Of a stretch of DNA of 64,000 nucleotides, positions 10,338 through 18,635 are shown one piece after another; the first letter of the stretch is position 1, and every line of letters starts with the position of its first letter. A model generated the notes under the pieces. That model made no database searches, was not told where the DNA came from, and was given only the letters and a program-made list of their open reading frames with translations. The position numbers and the translations under genes were made by a program. This DNA is from JAGPUQ01 sp963708735. Lineage in GTDB: Bacteria; Pseudomonadota; Gammaproteobacteria; Pseudomonadales; Porticoccaceae. The stretch covers positions 1-64,000 of the forward strand of contig CAVPTW010000039.1 in assembly GCA_963708735.1 (NCBI GenBank). Direction: 5' to 3'.

Positions 10338-11516
10338 TCAGTCCTCCAGCGCCGCCGCCGGGCCGAAGAACTCCCAGTGCATCTGCCCGGCGGGCACGCC
10401 AAGCTCGCCCAGCATGCGCTTGATGGCACCCATGAACGGCGGTGGACCGACGAAATAGGCATCCACGTCGCGCGGGGCGGGCATCCAGCGATCGAGCAGT
10501 TCGGCGCTCGGACGGCCGTACGCGTCGGCCTGGGCGGCACCATCTTCCTCGTAACAATAAAACTGCCGCGCCTGCGCATGCCGGGCCACCAGGTCGTCCA
10601 CCCAGTCGCGAAACGCATGCGCCCGGCCGCTGCGCGCGAAGTGCAGGAAGGTCACTGGCCGGTTTTGCTCATGCGCCGCGTGCAGCATCGGCAGCGTGGG
10701 GGTGATGCCGACGCCACCGCTGATCAGCACCAGCGGCCGGTTGCCCGGCTGCAGCACAAAATCGCCGGCCGGCGGGAACAGTTCCAGCGTGGCGCCCGTA
10801 GCCACCGCGTCGTGCAGGAAATTCGAAACCACCCCGCCCGGCTCGCGCTTGACGCTGATGCGGTAGGTGGCGCCGTTGGATGGCGCCGACAGCGAGTAGT
10901 TGCGCCGCACCTCCTGGCTGTCGACAGTGAGTTTCAGGCCGATGTACTGGCCCGGCCGGAAGGCCATCACCGGACCACCGTCGGCCGGTTGCAGGTACAG
11001 CGAGACGATCTCGTCACTCTCGATCACCTTGCGCGCCACCTGAAACGGCCTGGCGCCGCGCCAGCCGCCGGGCGCTGCCGCAGCGGCCGCGTACACATCC
11101 GCCTCGGCACCGATCAACAGGTCCGCGAGCTGCTGATAGGCCGCCGCCCAGGCCGCGATGACCGCATCGGTCGCCACCTCCGCGCCCAGCACCTCGCGAA
11201 TCGCCCGCAGCAGGCAGGTGCCGACGATCGGGTACTGCTCCGGCAGCACCTGCAGCGAGACATGTTTTTGCACCACCTGCCCGACCAGCGGACCGAGCGC
11301 TTCCAGGTGGTCGATGTGGCGGGCGTATTGCAGGATGCCGTTGGCGAGTGCCCGTGGCTGCGCGCCGCTGGCCTGGTGGGCCTGGTTGAACAGCGGGCGC
11401 ACCTGCGGGTACTCGCTGAGCATGATCCCGTAGAAGTGGCGGGTGAGCGCCTCGCCGCCGGCTTCGAGCAGCGGCACGGTGGCTTTGACCAGATCGCGGT
11501 GTTGTTCGGAAAGCAT
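10338..11516 (-). CDS. hmp: flavohemoglobin, nitric oxide dioxygenase
   Basis: 392 residues from ATG 11516, the usual Hmp length. The globin domain has Tyr29, Phe43, Gln53 and proximal His85 (QKHVSL). The FAD domain has RRNYSLS and PGQYIGLKL, and the NAD domain has GGVGITPTLPML and the closing GPPPFM. The enzyme turns NO plus O2 and NAD(P)H into nitrate in the cytoplasm. It is first in a minus-strand run with hemerythrin, nnrS and DUF488, and is divergent from norR across an intergenic region with three NorR-type sites. Confidence 0.96.
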   Translation of the reverse strand: MLSEQHRDLVKATVPLLEAGGEALTRHFYGIMLSEYPQVRPLFNQAHQASGAQPRALANGILQYARHIDHLEALGPLVGQVVQKHVSLQVLPEQYPIVGTCLLRAIREVLGAEVATDAVIAAWAAAYQQLADLLIGAEADVYAAAAAAPGGWRGARPFQVARKVIESDEIVSLYLQPADGGPVMAFRPGQYIGLKLTVDSQEVRRNYSLSAPSNGATYRISVKREPGGVVSNFLHDAVATGATLELFPPAGDFVLQPGNRPLVLISGGVGITPTLPMLHAAHEQNRPVTFLHFARSGRAHAFRDWVDDLVARHAQARQFYCYEEDGAAQADAYGRPSAELLDRWMPAPRDVDAYFVGPPPFMGAIKRMLGELGVPAGQMHWEFFGPAAALED

Positions 11517-11655
11517 TGTCTTACTCCATGGCGGTGTGTCGATCGGACCTGGCCGGTCGCGCGCCCAGCCTGCCGGATGGTTGCGTGCAACAGGGTTCGT
11601 CCGCCCCGCATTGCACCTCTCACGTTTCGTGCCAGCCCGAAAAGGCCCGCTGTTA

Positions 11656-11733
11656 TGCGCTTCCAGTGCCGTTCGTGTCAGAATGACATCCATTGATGCT
11701 TGTCTTTTTTACAACGAATGATGTCTTTATGAC
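11656..11733. promoter_or_regulatory. NorR-type operator array and possible sigma-54 promoter of hmp
   Basis: Three sequences fit GT-N7-AC, the NorR half-site spacing described in E. coli: 11677-11687, 11702-11712 and 11723-11733, with centres 25 and 21 bases apart. The third overlaps the norR ATG, which would allow autoregulation. On the minus strand just beyond, 11671-11656 reads CGGCAC-N5-GCGCA, with the GG/GC spacing of a sigma-54 promoter but an imperfect -12 element. Site spacing is seen directly; the function is inferred. Confidence 0.6.
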
Positions 11734-13288
11734 GCCTTCATCGATAGTTGCAGCGCTGCTGCCCGCGCTCGAAACCCTGATCCGCAGCACGCCCGACGAG
11801 CAGCGCTTGCAGCCTTTGCTGGAAACTACGCGGATGCTTTTCCGTTGCGATGCCGCCGCCGTGCTGCGCCTGGAAGGCGACACGCTGCAACCGCTGGCGG
11901 TGACGGGCCTGAGCCACGACACGCTGGGCCGGCGCTTTCGCCTGGCGGACCACCCGCGCCTGCTGATGCTGCTGCAACGGCGCGGGCCGACGCGCCTGGC
12001 GGCCGACTGCCAGTTGCCCGACCCCTACGACGGTCTGATCGAGGGGCAAACCGGGCAACTCGAAGTGCACGACTGCATGGGTTGCCCGCTGTACGTCGAC
12101 GAACATCCCTGGGGCCTGCTCACGCTGGATGCGCTGGACCCGCAGGCCTTCGGCGCGGTCGATCTGGATCTGCTGGAGGCTTACGGCCGGTTGGCCAGCG
12201 CCGTCGTGGCGCTCGGCGAGCACATCGACAGCCTCAGGCAACAGGCACTGCGCGAGCAGCAGCTGGCGCGGGCCCTGGCGCAAGATCCGATGCCGCTGCG
12301 CGCCCGCGAGCTGAGCGGCCACAGCGCCCCCATGCGCCGCCTGCAGGCCGAGGTCGACACGGTTGCCGCCACGGACCTGACGGTACTGATCAGCGGCGAG
12401 ACCGGCGTCGGCAAGGAACTGGTGGCGCAGGCCATCCACGCCCGCTCGCGCCGTGCGCAGCAGCCGCTGATCACCCTCAACTGCGCCGCCCTGCCGGACA
12501 ACCTGGTCGAAAGCGAGCTGTTCGGCCATGTGCGCGGCGCGTTCACCGGTGCCCTGCGCGAGCGCTGCGGCAAGTTCGAACTGGCCGACGGCGGCACCCT
12601 GCTGCTGGACGAAATCGGCGAGCTGCCGCTGGCGGCGCAGGCCAAATTGCTGCGTGTGCTGCAAAGCGGCCAGTTGCAGCGCCTGGGCTCGGATCGCGAA
12701 CACCAGGTCGATGTGCGCGTGCTGGCCGCCACCAACCGCGATCTGGCGGCGGAAGTCCGCGCCGGACGTTTTCGCGCCGACCTGTACCACCGGCTGAGCG
12801 CCTATCCGCTCACCGTGCCGCCGCTGCGCGAGCGTGGCCGCGACGTGCTGCTGCTGGCCGGCGGCTTCCTGGAAGAAAACCGCGTGCGCCTGGGCCTGCG
12901 CGGCCTGCGCCTGGCCGCCGACGCGCAGCAGGCCCTGCTGCACCAGCCCTGGCCCGGCAACGTGCGCGAGCTCGAACACCTGATCGGCCGGGCCGCCCTG
13001 CGCGCGCTGGCGCAGCAGCCCCAGCGCCCGCGTATCCTGACCGTGCATGCGCAGCATCTGGATCTGCTGCCCGCCATCGGCACGGCTCCGGCCACAGCCG
13101 TGCCGGCAGACCGCGCCGCCGATGCCCCGACCGGCACCGGCCTGCGCCAGGCGGTGGACGAACTGCAAACCCGCCTGATCCGCGCGGCGCTGACCCGCCA
13201 TGCCGGCAACTGGGCCAACGCAGCGCGCGAACTGCGCGTGGACCGCGCCAACCTGCACCGCCTGGCTGGCCGGCTCGGACTGAAATAG
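11729..13288 (+). CDS. norR: NorR, nitric-oxide sensing sigma-54 activator
   Basis: 519 residues from ATG 11729. The N-terminal GAF domain keeps the residues that hold the mononuclear iron in E. coli NorR: an HPR motif at 75-77, PDPYDG with Asp98 and Asp101, VHDC with His114 and Cys116, and LTLDA with Asp134. The AAA+ domain follows, with Walker A GETGVGKE (223-230), the sigma-54 contact loop GAFTGA (270-275) and Walker B GTLLLDEIGE. The C-terminus is a Fis-type helix-turn-helix (NWANAARELRVDRANLHRLAGRL). It should activate hmp and the genes behind it when NO binds. Confidence 0.95.
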   Translation: MTPSSIVAALLPALETLIRSTPDEQRLQPLLETTRMLFRCDAAAVLRLEGDTLQPLAVTGLSHDTLGRRFRLADHPRLLMLLQRRGPTRLAADCQLPDPYDGLIEGQTGQLEVHDCMGCPLYVDEHPWGLLTLDALDPQAFGAVDLDLLEAYGRLASAVVALGEHIDSLRQQALREQQLARALAQDPMPLRARELSGHSAPMRRLQAEVDTVAATDLTVLISGETGVGKELVAQAIHARSRRAQQPLITLNCAALPDNLVESELFGHVRGAFTGALRERCGKFELADGGTLLLDEIGELPLAAQAKLLRVLQSGQLQRLGSDREHQVDVRVLAATNRDLAAEVRAGRFRADLYHRLSAYPLTVPPLRERGRDVLLLAGGFLEENRVRLGLRGLRLAADAQQALLHQPWPGNVRELEHLIGRAALRALAQQPQRPRILTVHAQHLDLLPAIGTAPATAVPADRAADAPTGTGLRQAVDELQTRLIRAALTRHAGNWANAARELRVDRANLHRLAGRLGLK

Positions 13289-13320
13289 ACTCGCCGCGCA
13301 GCCCCGGGAGCGGCTGCGTC

Positions 13321-13336
13321 TGGCACAAAGTTTGCT
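13321..13336 (+). promoter_or_regulatory. sigma-54 promoter ahead of ureB
   Basis: TGGCAC-AAAGT-TTGCT matches the -24/-12 consensus TGGCAC-N5-TTGCW exactly, 55 bases before the ureB ATG and 33 bases after norR. A start point near 13347 is expected. No enhancer-protein site was recognised nearby; NtrC would be the usual activator for urease, and NorR is another possibility. Confidence 0.8.
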
Positions 13337-13390
13337 CATCCCGGTTGAGCGCCGGGCCGTCATTTTCGTCCCACAAAGGAGCCACCTCGC

Positions 13391-13704
13391 ATGATCCCCG
13401 GAGAACTCGACACCGCCCCCGGCGAGATTGAACTGAATGCCGGCCGGCCCACCATCACGCTCGAGGTCGCCAATACCGGCGATCGGCCGATCCAGGTCGG
13501 CTCGCATTACCACTTCGCCGAGACCAACCCGGCGCTGCGCTTCGACCGCGCCGCCGCGCGCGGCATGCGGCTCGACATCCCGGCCGGCACCGCGGTGCGC
13601 TTCGAGCCCGGCCAGACGCGCGAAGTGACGCTGGTGGCCTACGCCGGCACGCGCGCGGTGTGGGGCTTTCGCGGCGAAGTGATGGGCCCACTGGAGGCAC
13701 AGCC

Positions 13705-13708
<4 letters not shown>
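13391..13708 (+). CDS. ureB: urease beta subunit
   Basis: 105 residues, standard length. MIPGELDTAPGEIELNAGRPTITLEV at the start, VGSHYHFAETNPALRFDR in the middle and the end segment WGFRGEVMGPLE are typical. An AGGAG ribosome site lies ahead of ATG 13391. The stop overlaps the ureC start (ATGA). It packs with UreA and UreC in the urease trimer. It is separated from ureA by the nitric-oxide cluster and has its own sigma-54 promoter. Confidence 0.95.
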
Positions 13709-15411
<1,703 letters not shown>

Positions 15412-15421
15412 CGTGGCTGAC

Positions 15422-15747
15422 ATCGCACGAAACTTCGGGTTACGTACCCGGTTGGAGAGACCCGCCATGAGCGCGAGCAGGGACGTCAAGGAACTTGGAG
15501 CCCAGGCACTTTCGCTTCCCATCGACGCACGCGCCTCGTTGGCGCGTCGTCTGCTGAAAAGCCTGGAAGAGGTGTCCGAAGCCGATCGCACGAAACTTCG
15601 GGTTACGTACCCGGTTGGAGAGACCCGCCATGAGCGCGAGCAGGGACGTCAAGGAACTTGGAGCCCAGGCACTTTCGCTTCCCATCGACGCACGCGCCTC
15701 GTTGGCGCGTCGTCTGCTGAAAAGCCTGGAAGAGGTGTCCGAAGCCG
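15422..15747 (+). repeat. 163-bp perfect tandem duplication
   Basis: 15422-15584 is repeated without a mismatch at 15585-15747. Each copy carries the start region (ATG at 15467 and 15630) and about 40 codons of an antitoxin gene. Since 163 is not a multiple of three, the frame of the first copy changes at the junction. Confidence 0.92.
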
Positions 15748-15866
15748 AGTACGAGCGGCTTTGGGGCGAAGAATCCGTCCGCCGCGCGGCCGAAGCCGAT
15801 TCCGGGCGAACTCGGACTGCGTCTGGAGCGGAGGTCGCCCGCAAGGCCAGGTCCTTGCTCCGGTGA
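15630..15866 (+). CDS. addiction-module antitoxin-like protein
   Basis: 78 residues, MSASRDVKELGAQALSLPIDARASLARRLLKSLEEVSEAEYERLWGEE..., matching the pattern of the putative addiction-module component family (TIGR02574-like), in which LPxDxRxxLAxxLLxSLEE is typical. The stop overlaps a GTG that opens a ParE-like reading frame (GTGA), the normal antitoxin-toxin coupling. The toxin is cut short after 19 residues, so this is an orphan antitoxin. It is the second product of the 163-bp duplication. Confidence 0.7.
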   Translation: MSASRDVKELGAQALSLPIDARASLARRLLKSLEEVSEAEYERLWGEESVRRAAEADSGRTRTASGAEVARKARSLLR

Positions 15867-15922
15867 ATTACAGCTTCCTCCTTGAAGCCGAGACCGAGAG
15901 CGGCGATGGAGTTTTCAAGTGA
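15863..15922 (+). pseudogene. ParE-like toxin, N-terminal fragment
   Basis: The frame reads VNYSFLLEAETESGDGVFK then stops. The first dozen residues fit the start of RelE/ParE-family toxins (VNYSFLPEAE...), the usual partner of the antitoxin just upstream. Homology is lost after about residue 13, where the island's repeat and mobile DNA begins, so the rest of the gene has been lost. Confidence 0.55.
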
Positions 15923-15948
15923 TTGTTGAACGAAGATTTTTTGGTCGA

Positions 15949-16047
15949 AGGGTTGCCCGATCCAGCATACACTCACCGAGCAAGGGTCGTGCGGGATATG
16001 CGGAAATCTTCCGTGTTTAAATGCGGAAGATTCCAGATGCTCAATGT
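15949..16047 (+). repeat. dispersed 100-bp repeat, copy A (degenerate palindrome)
   Basis: It shares about 85% of its bases with 20590-20689, in the same orientation. The centre is an imperfect version of the 34-base palindrome found in copy B. An open frame begins 13 bases after its end. Confidence 0.8.
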
Positions 16048-16059
16048 TGGGAGAAAAGC

Positions 16060-16164
16060 ATGAGCTTCTTTAAGAAAGTGTTTGGCGGGAAGAAAAGCAT
16101 CACCTCAGTCATGCTCAGCACGCAGAATAATAATAATAGGGGACAGACCACGGTTTCTTGCTAA
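16060..16164 (+). pseudogene. 5' stub of an unidentified gene
   Basis: ATG 16060, with a GGGAGA site eight bases upstream, reads MSFFKKVFGGKKSITSVMLS and then runs into the left end of the transposase element at 16132, stopping at 16164. A well-spaced start plus an abrupt junction suggests a gene interrupted by the element; no matching 3' part was seen on the other side. Confidence 0.4.
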
Positions 16165-16673
16165 ACTGGGCCAAGCTTTCTGTTCGGACACCGGCCATGC
16201 CTCGGCGTGCCCGCCTCGTTTTAGCCAATGTCCCCCTGCACATCATCCAGCGCGGCAACAATCGCCAGGCTTGCTTTTTCGCCGACGAGGACTATCGCTT
16301 CTATCTCGACTGGTTGACTGAATATGCCGGCAAGACCGGCTGCCAAGTGCATGCCTATGTGCTGATGACCAACCATGTGCATCTCCTGATGTCGGCCGGT
16401 CGAATAATAGGGGACAGACCACGGTTTCTTGCTAAACTGGGCCAAGCTTTCTGTTCGGACACCGGCCATGCCTCGGCGTGCCCGCCTCGTTTTAGCCAAT
16501 GTCCCCCTGCACATCATCCAGCGCGGCAACAATCGCCAGGCTTGCTTTTTCGCCGACGAGGACTATCGCTTCTATCTCGACTGGTTGACTGAATATGCCG
16601 GCAAGACCGGCTGCCAAGTGCATGCCTATGTGCTGATGACCAACCATGTGCATCTCCTGATGTCGGCCGGTCG
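16132..16673 (+). repeat. 271-bp tandem duplication inside the transposase element
   Basis: 16132-16402 is repeated at 16403-16673. The unit runs from the left inverted end through the first 68 codons of the transposase. Confidence 0.88.
16197..16402 (+). pseudogene. truncated duplicate of the Y1 transposase
   Basis: It is identical to the first 68 codons of the intact gene at 16468, including the catalytic HVH motif, then passes at 16403 into the second repeat unit in a wrong frame. It lacks the catalytic tyrosine region, so it cannot be active. Confidence 0.8.
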
Positions 16674-17190
16674 GGGCGAGGCGGTGGGAGCGCTGATGAA
16701 GGCGCTGGGACAGCGCTATGTGCAATATGTCAATCGTACCTACCGGCGCAGCGGGACGCTTTGGGAAGGACGTTTTCGCTCCTGCCCGACCCAGGAGGAA
16801 ACCTATCTGCTCGCCTGTCAGCGCTACATCGAGCTCAATCCGGTACGGGCGGGCATGGTGGAGCACCCGGCGCAATATCGCTGGTCGAGCTATCGGGCCA
16901 ACGCGCAGGGCGAGACCCATGCCTTGGTGAAGCCGCATCCGCTCTACGAGGAGCTTGGTGCCGATCCCGCCAGCCGGGAGGCGGCCTACCGCGAGCTATT
17001 CCGCTACGAGTTGGAGCCCGGTTTGGTCGATGAGATCCGGCAGGCGACGAACGGCAATTTCGCATTGGGCAGTGAACGCTTCGCGGCGCAGGTATCCTCG
17101 GCATTGGGACGGCGCGCGCAGCCGGGGAAATCGGGGCGTCCACGCAAGACGCTGGAACCTGGGCCAGGGGGACTTTTTGAAAAAGGATAG
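16468..17190 (+). CDS. REP-associated tyrosine transposase (Y1_Tnp)
   Basis: 240 residues from ATG 16468. It carries IIQRGNNRQACFF near the N-terminus, the HUH motif MTNHVHLLM, GRFRSCPTQEETYLLACQRYIELNPVRAGMV with the catalytic tyrosine, and a WSSYRANAQG block, all typical of the TnpA_REP branch of IS200-like transposases. These single-strand HUH nucleases nick hairpin-containing DNA. It appears intact. The stop directly abuts the right inverted end of the element. Confidence 0.9.
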   Translation: MPRRARLVLANVPLHIIQRGNNRQACFFADEDYRFYLDWLTEYAGKTGCQVHAYVLMTNHVHLLMSAGRGEAVGALMKALGQRYVQYVNRTYRRSGTLWEGRFRSCPTQEETYLLACQRYIELNPVRAGMVEHPAQYRWSSYRANAQGETHALVKPHPLYEELGADPASREAAYRELFRYELEPGLVDEIRQATNGNFALGSERFAAQVSSALGRRAQPGKSGRPRKTLEPGPGGLFEKG

Positions 17191-17209
17191 GAAACCGTGG
17201 TCTGTCCCC

Positions 17210-17259
17210 GATTTCCCTCGCGATTTCCCTTCCGATTTCCCTCTGCCCGATTTCCCTCG
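17210..17259 (+). repeat. short GATTTCCCTC repeat cluster
   Basis: Four copies of CGATTTCCCT(C/T) spaced 12 to 15 bases apart begin directly after the right end of the transposase element. Confidence 0.65.
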
Positions 17260-17299
17260 GTGCTCTACGGACCCTGCCTGCGGACCCCTGACCCCTACG

Positions 17300-17590
17300 G
17301 ACCCCTTTGCTGGGGATGCGGCCGCCCTTCCGGCCGATGTTATTCACTCGGTTACCAATCCACTGCCGCGCTTCACCGGCGGGATTCACATCTACGGTGG
17401 CGATTTCTTCGCGACGACGCGGAGCCAGTGGGATCCGGAGACCCTGGAACGGGAGCCCTCCGACGGCGCAAGCATTCACCGCATGTTCGAACTCGAAAAC
17501 CAGCGCGTGCGCGCGCAACAAGTCTTAACTACACGGGCCGACGCCACTTTCTCGGCTTGGCGTAAGGCATTGCTTCGAGATGTACGGTAA
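17300..17590 (+). pseudogene. C-terminal fragment of a cupin (cysteine dioxygenase-like) gene
   Basis: An open frame without its own start encodes ALPADVIHSVTNPLPRFTGGIHIYGGDFF and then RSQWDPETLEREP. This matches the C-terminal part of cysteine dioxygenase-like cupins, including the histidine of the second cupin motif (GGIHIYGGDFF). The N-terminal two-thirds is missing and the upstream sequence is transposon and repeat DNA. The last 30 residues may be unrelated read-through. Confidence 0.5.
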
Positions 17591-17738
17591 CCAGGTTGCT
17601 GCATATTTCCACCACGGTTGGCCAGCGGACGCCCAACCTTCGCTTCCAGCCGAAGTCCCGGCCTCCGCGGCTTCGCCGCTCCAGCCGGGCCGCGGCTGAA
17701 GCGGGGCTGGGCGGGGCAACAAAAGGAGCATGCAGGAG

Positions 17739-17774
17739 TTGACGCCTGAGCCTCGATGGTATGATATTGTCATA
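17739..17774 (+). promoter_or_regulatory. promoter and palindromic operator of the ParD/ParE pair
   Basis: TTGACG at 17739 is followed at 17760-17774 by TATGATATTGTCATA, whose 5-base arms are inverted (TATGA/TCATA). A -10 hexamer inside a short palindrome 27 bases before the antitoxin start is the usual autoregulation layout for ParD-type antitoxins. Confidence 0.55.
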
Positions 17775-17800
17775 TCCCGGTTCGTGGAGCTGAAGACATC

Positions 17801-18055
17801 ATGAGCATGCACCGCAAGACAATTACACTGACGGAACAACAAGATCGCTGGGTCAAGGGCCAGATACGGAGTGGACATTTTGGCAACGATAGCGAATATA
17901 TCCGAGATCTGATTCGTCGGGATCAGCAAGCGCAGGAGCGTATTTCTACGCTACGAAAAGCGCTCTTGGAGGGGGAAGCCAGCGGCCCCTCAAAGCCACT
18001 TGATATGGCGTCAGTTAAGGCAACGGCTCATGCACGATCAAAGACCAACGGGTAA
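17801..18055 (+). CDS. ParD-like type II antitoxin
   Basis: 84 residues: MSMHRKTITLTEQQDRWVKGQIRSGHFGNDSEYIRDLIRRDQQ is a ribbon-helix-helix antitoxin start (ITLTEQQDRWVKxQI, then GxFxNxSEYIRDLIRRDQ). The C-terminal half would wrap the toxin. ATG 17801 follows a GGAG at 17786; the internal ATG at 17807 is possible. The last base of its stop is the first base of the toxin start (TAATG). It should bind the palindrome upstream. Confidence 0.85.
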   Translation: MSMHRKTITLTEQQDRWVKGQIRSGHFGNDSEYIRDLIRRDQQAQERISTLRKALLEGEASGPSKPLDMASVKATAHARSKTNG

Positions 18056-18351
18056 TGCTTACCCTATGCCTCACGCCCAAGGCTGAATCAGATCTCGTCG
18101 GCATATGGTTGTACACCTGTGAAACGTGGGGCGCAGAACAGGCTGACGAATACCTTGATCAAATAGAACGCGGTGTGAAGCATCTTCTGGACCACCCAGC
18201 ACTCGGGATCGACTACAACCATGTTCTGCTTGGCTACCGTCGATTACATATCGAGCACCATGACGTGTTTTATAAAGTGCTTGAAGGCGAAATTCTGGTT
18301 GTTCGTGTACTCCACGAGGATATGGATGCTCCTCGTAGGCTAGCAGAATGA
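18055..18351 (+). CDS. ParE-like type II toxin
   Basis: 98 residues: LTPKAESDLVGIWLYTCETWGAEQADEYLDQIERGVKHLLDHPALGID...YRRLHIEHHDVFYKVLEGEILVVRVLHEDMDAPRRL is the RelE/ParE fold pattern, ending with the usual VRVLHxxMDxxRHL-like stretch. ParE toxins poison DNA gyrase; RelE-type mRNA cleavage cannot be excluded. The pair looks complete, unlike the damaged one at 15.6 kb. Confidence 0.85.
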   Translation: MLTLCLTPKAESDLVGIWLYTCETWGAEQADEYLDQIERGVKHLLDHPALGIDYNHVLLGYRRLHIEHHDVFYKVLEGEILVVRVLHEDMDAPRRLAE

Positions 18352-18635
18352 GCACAGGCAAGAGGGTCAGCAGGCAAGAGGGTCTACCATCGAATTTGCA
18401 GGGTGACGGGCTCCCTTGAAGCCGGTTAGGATTGACCCTGGCGGGAGTGTGGCTCCTGGGGTCGGTGGCCGGGTTTTCCCGGCTCGCTCGAACCTGAAAT
18501 GCCGCCCCCGCCACCTTGCATCATCCGATGGGTCGAACGGGATGGTGCCAATCAGTCTTCTGATGTGGCTCTGCCAGTAGACGAGACCGGCGGATGATTT
18601 TTCTCAGCCGGTTTTGACGTGCGGAGACTTCGATC
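18352..18635 (+). other. noncoding left flank of the IS110 element
   Basis: No gene is seen. A 13-base sequence (AGGCAAGAGGGTC) is repeated three bases apart at 18357-18385. The stretch between the ParE stop and the IS110 recombinase start is of the size and position in which IS110-family elements encode their bridge RNA. No fold was computed. Confidence 0.35.

Larger units (their letters stand above)
15467..15922 (+). pseudogene. antitoxin first copy fused out of frame into the toxin frame
   Basis: The first copy starts MSASRDVKELGAQALSLP like the intact second copy but shifts frame at the repeat junction near 15584. It then reads 80-odd non-homologous residues and finally enters the frame of the truncated toxin (VNYSFLLEAETES), giving a 151-codon hybrid. 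It is best seen as a by-product of the duplication. Confidence 0.6.
16132..17209 (+). mobile_element. Y1-transposase (REP-associated type) element with inverted ends
   Basis: The left end GGGGACAGACCACGGTTTC (16139-16157, again at 16410-16428) is the exact inverse of 17191-17209. Between them lies one intact Y1 transposase gene and a duplicated 5' part. Target duplications were not seen. The ends resemble those carried by many REP-associated tyrosine transposase loci. Confidence 0.75.

Noticed and set aside
11600..11632. TGGCAC on the minus strand near 11632 as the hmp sigma-54 promoter
   Set aside because: The -12 element at the right spacing reads GTGAG and lacks the required GC; the candidate at 11656-11671 fits better.
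11738..13513. A 591-codon minus-strand open frame opposite norR
   Set aside because: Antisense of an unambiguous NorR gene; composition-driven.
15413..15466. Upstream extension of the first antitoxin copy
   Set aside because: No ribosome site or homology; it only bridges the ureC stop to the repeat.
17210..17259. GATTTCCCT repeats as a possible CRISPR array
   Set aside because: Units are about 10 bases with 2-5 base gaps, far too short for repeats and spacers, and no cas gene is near.
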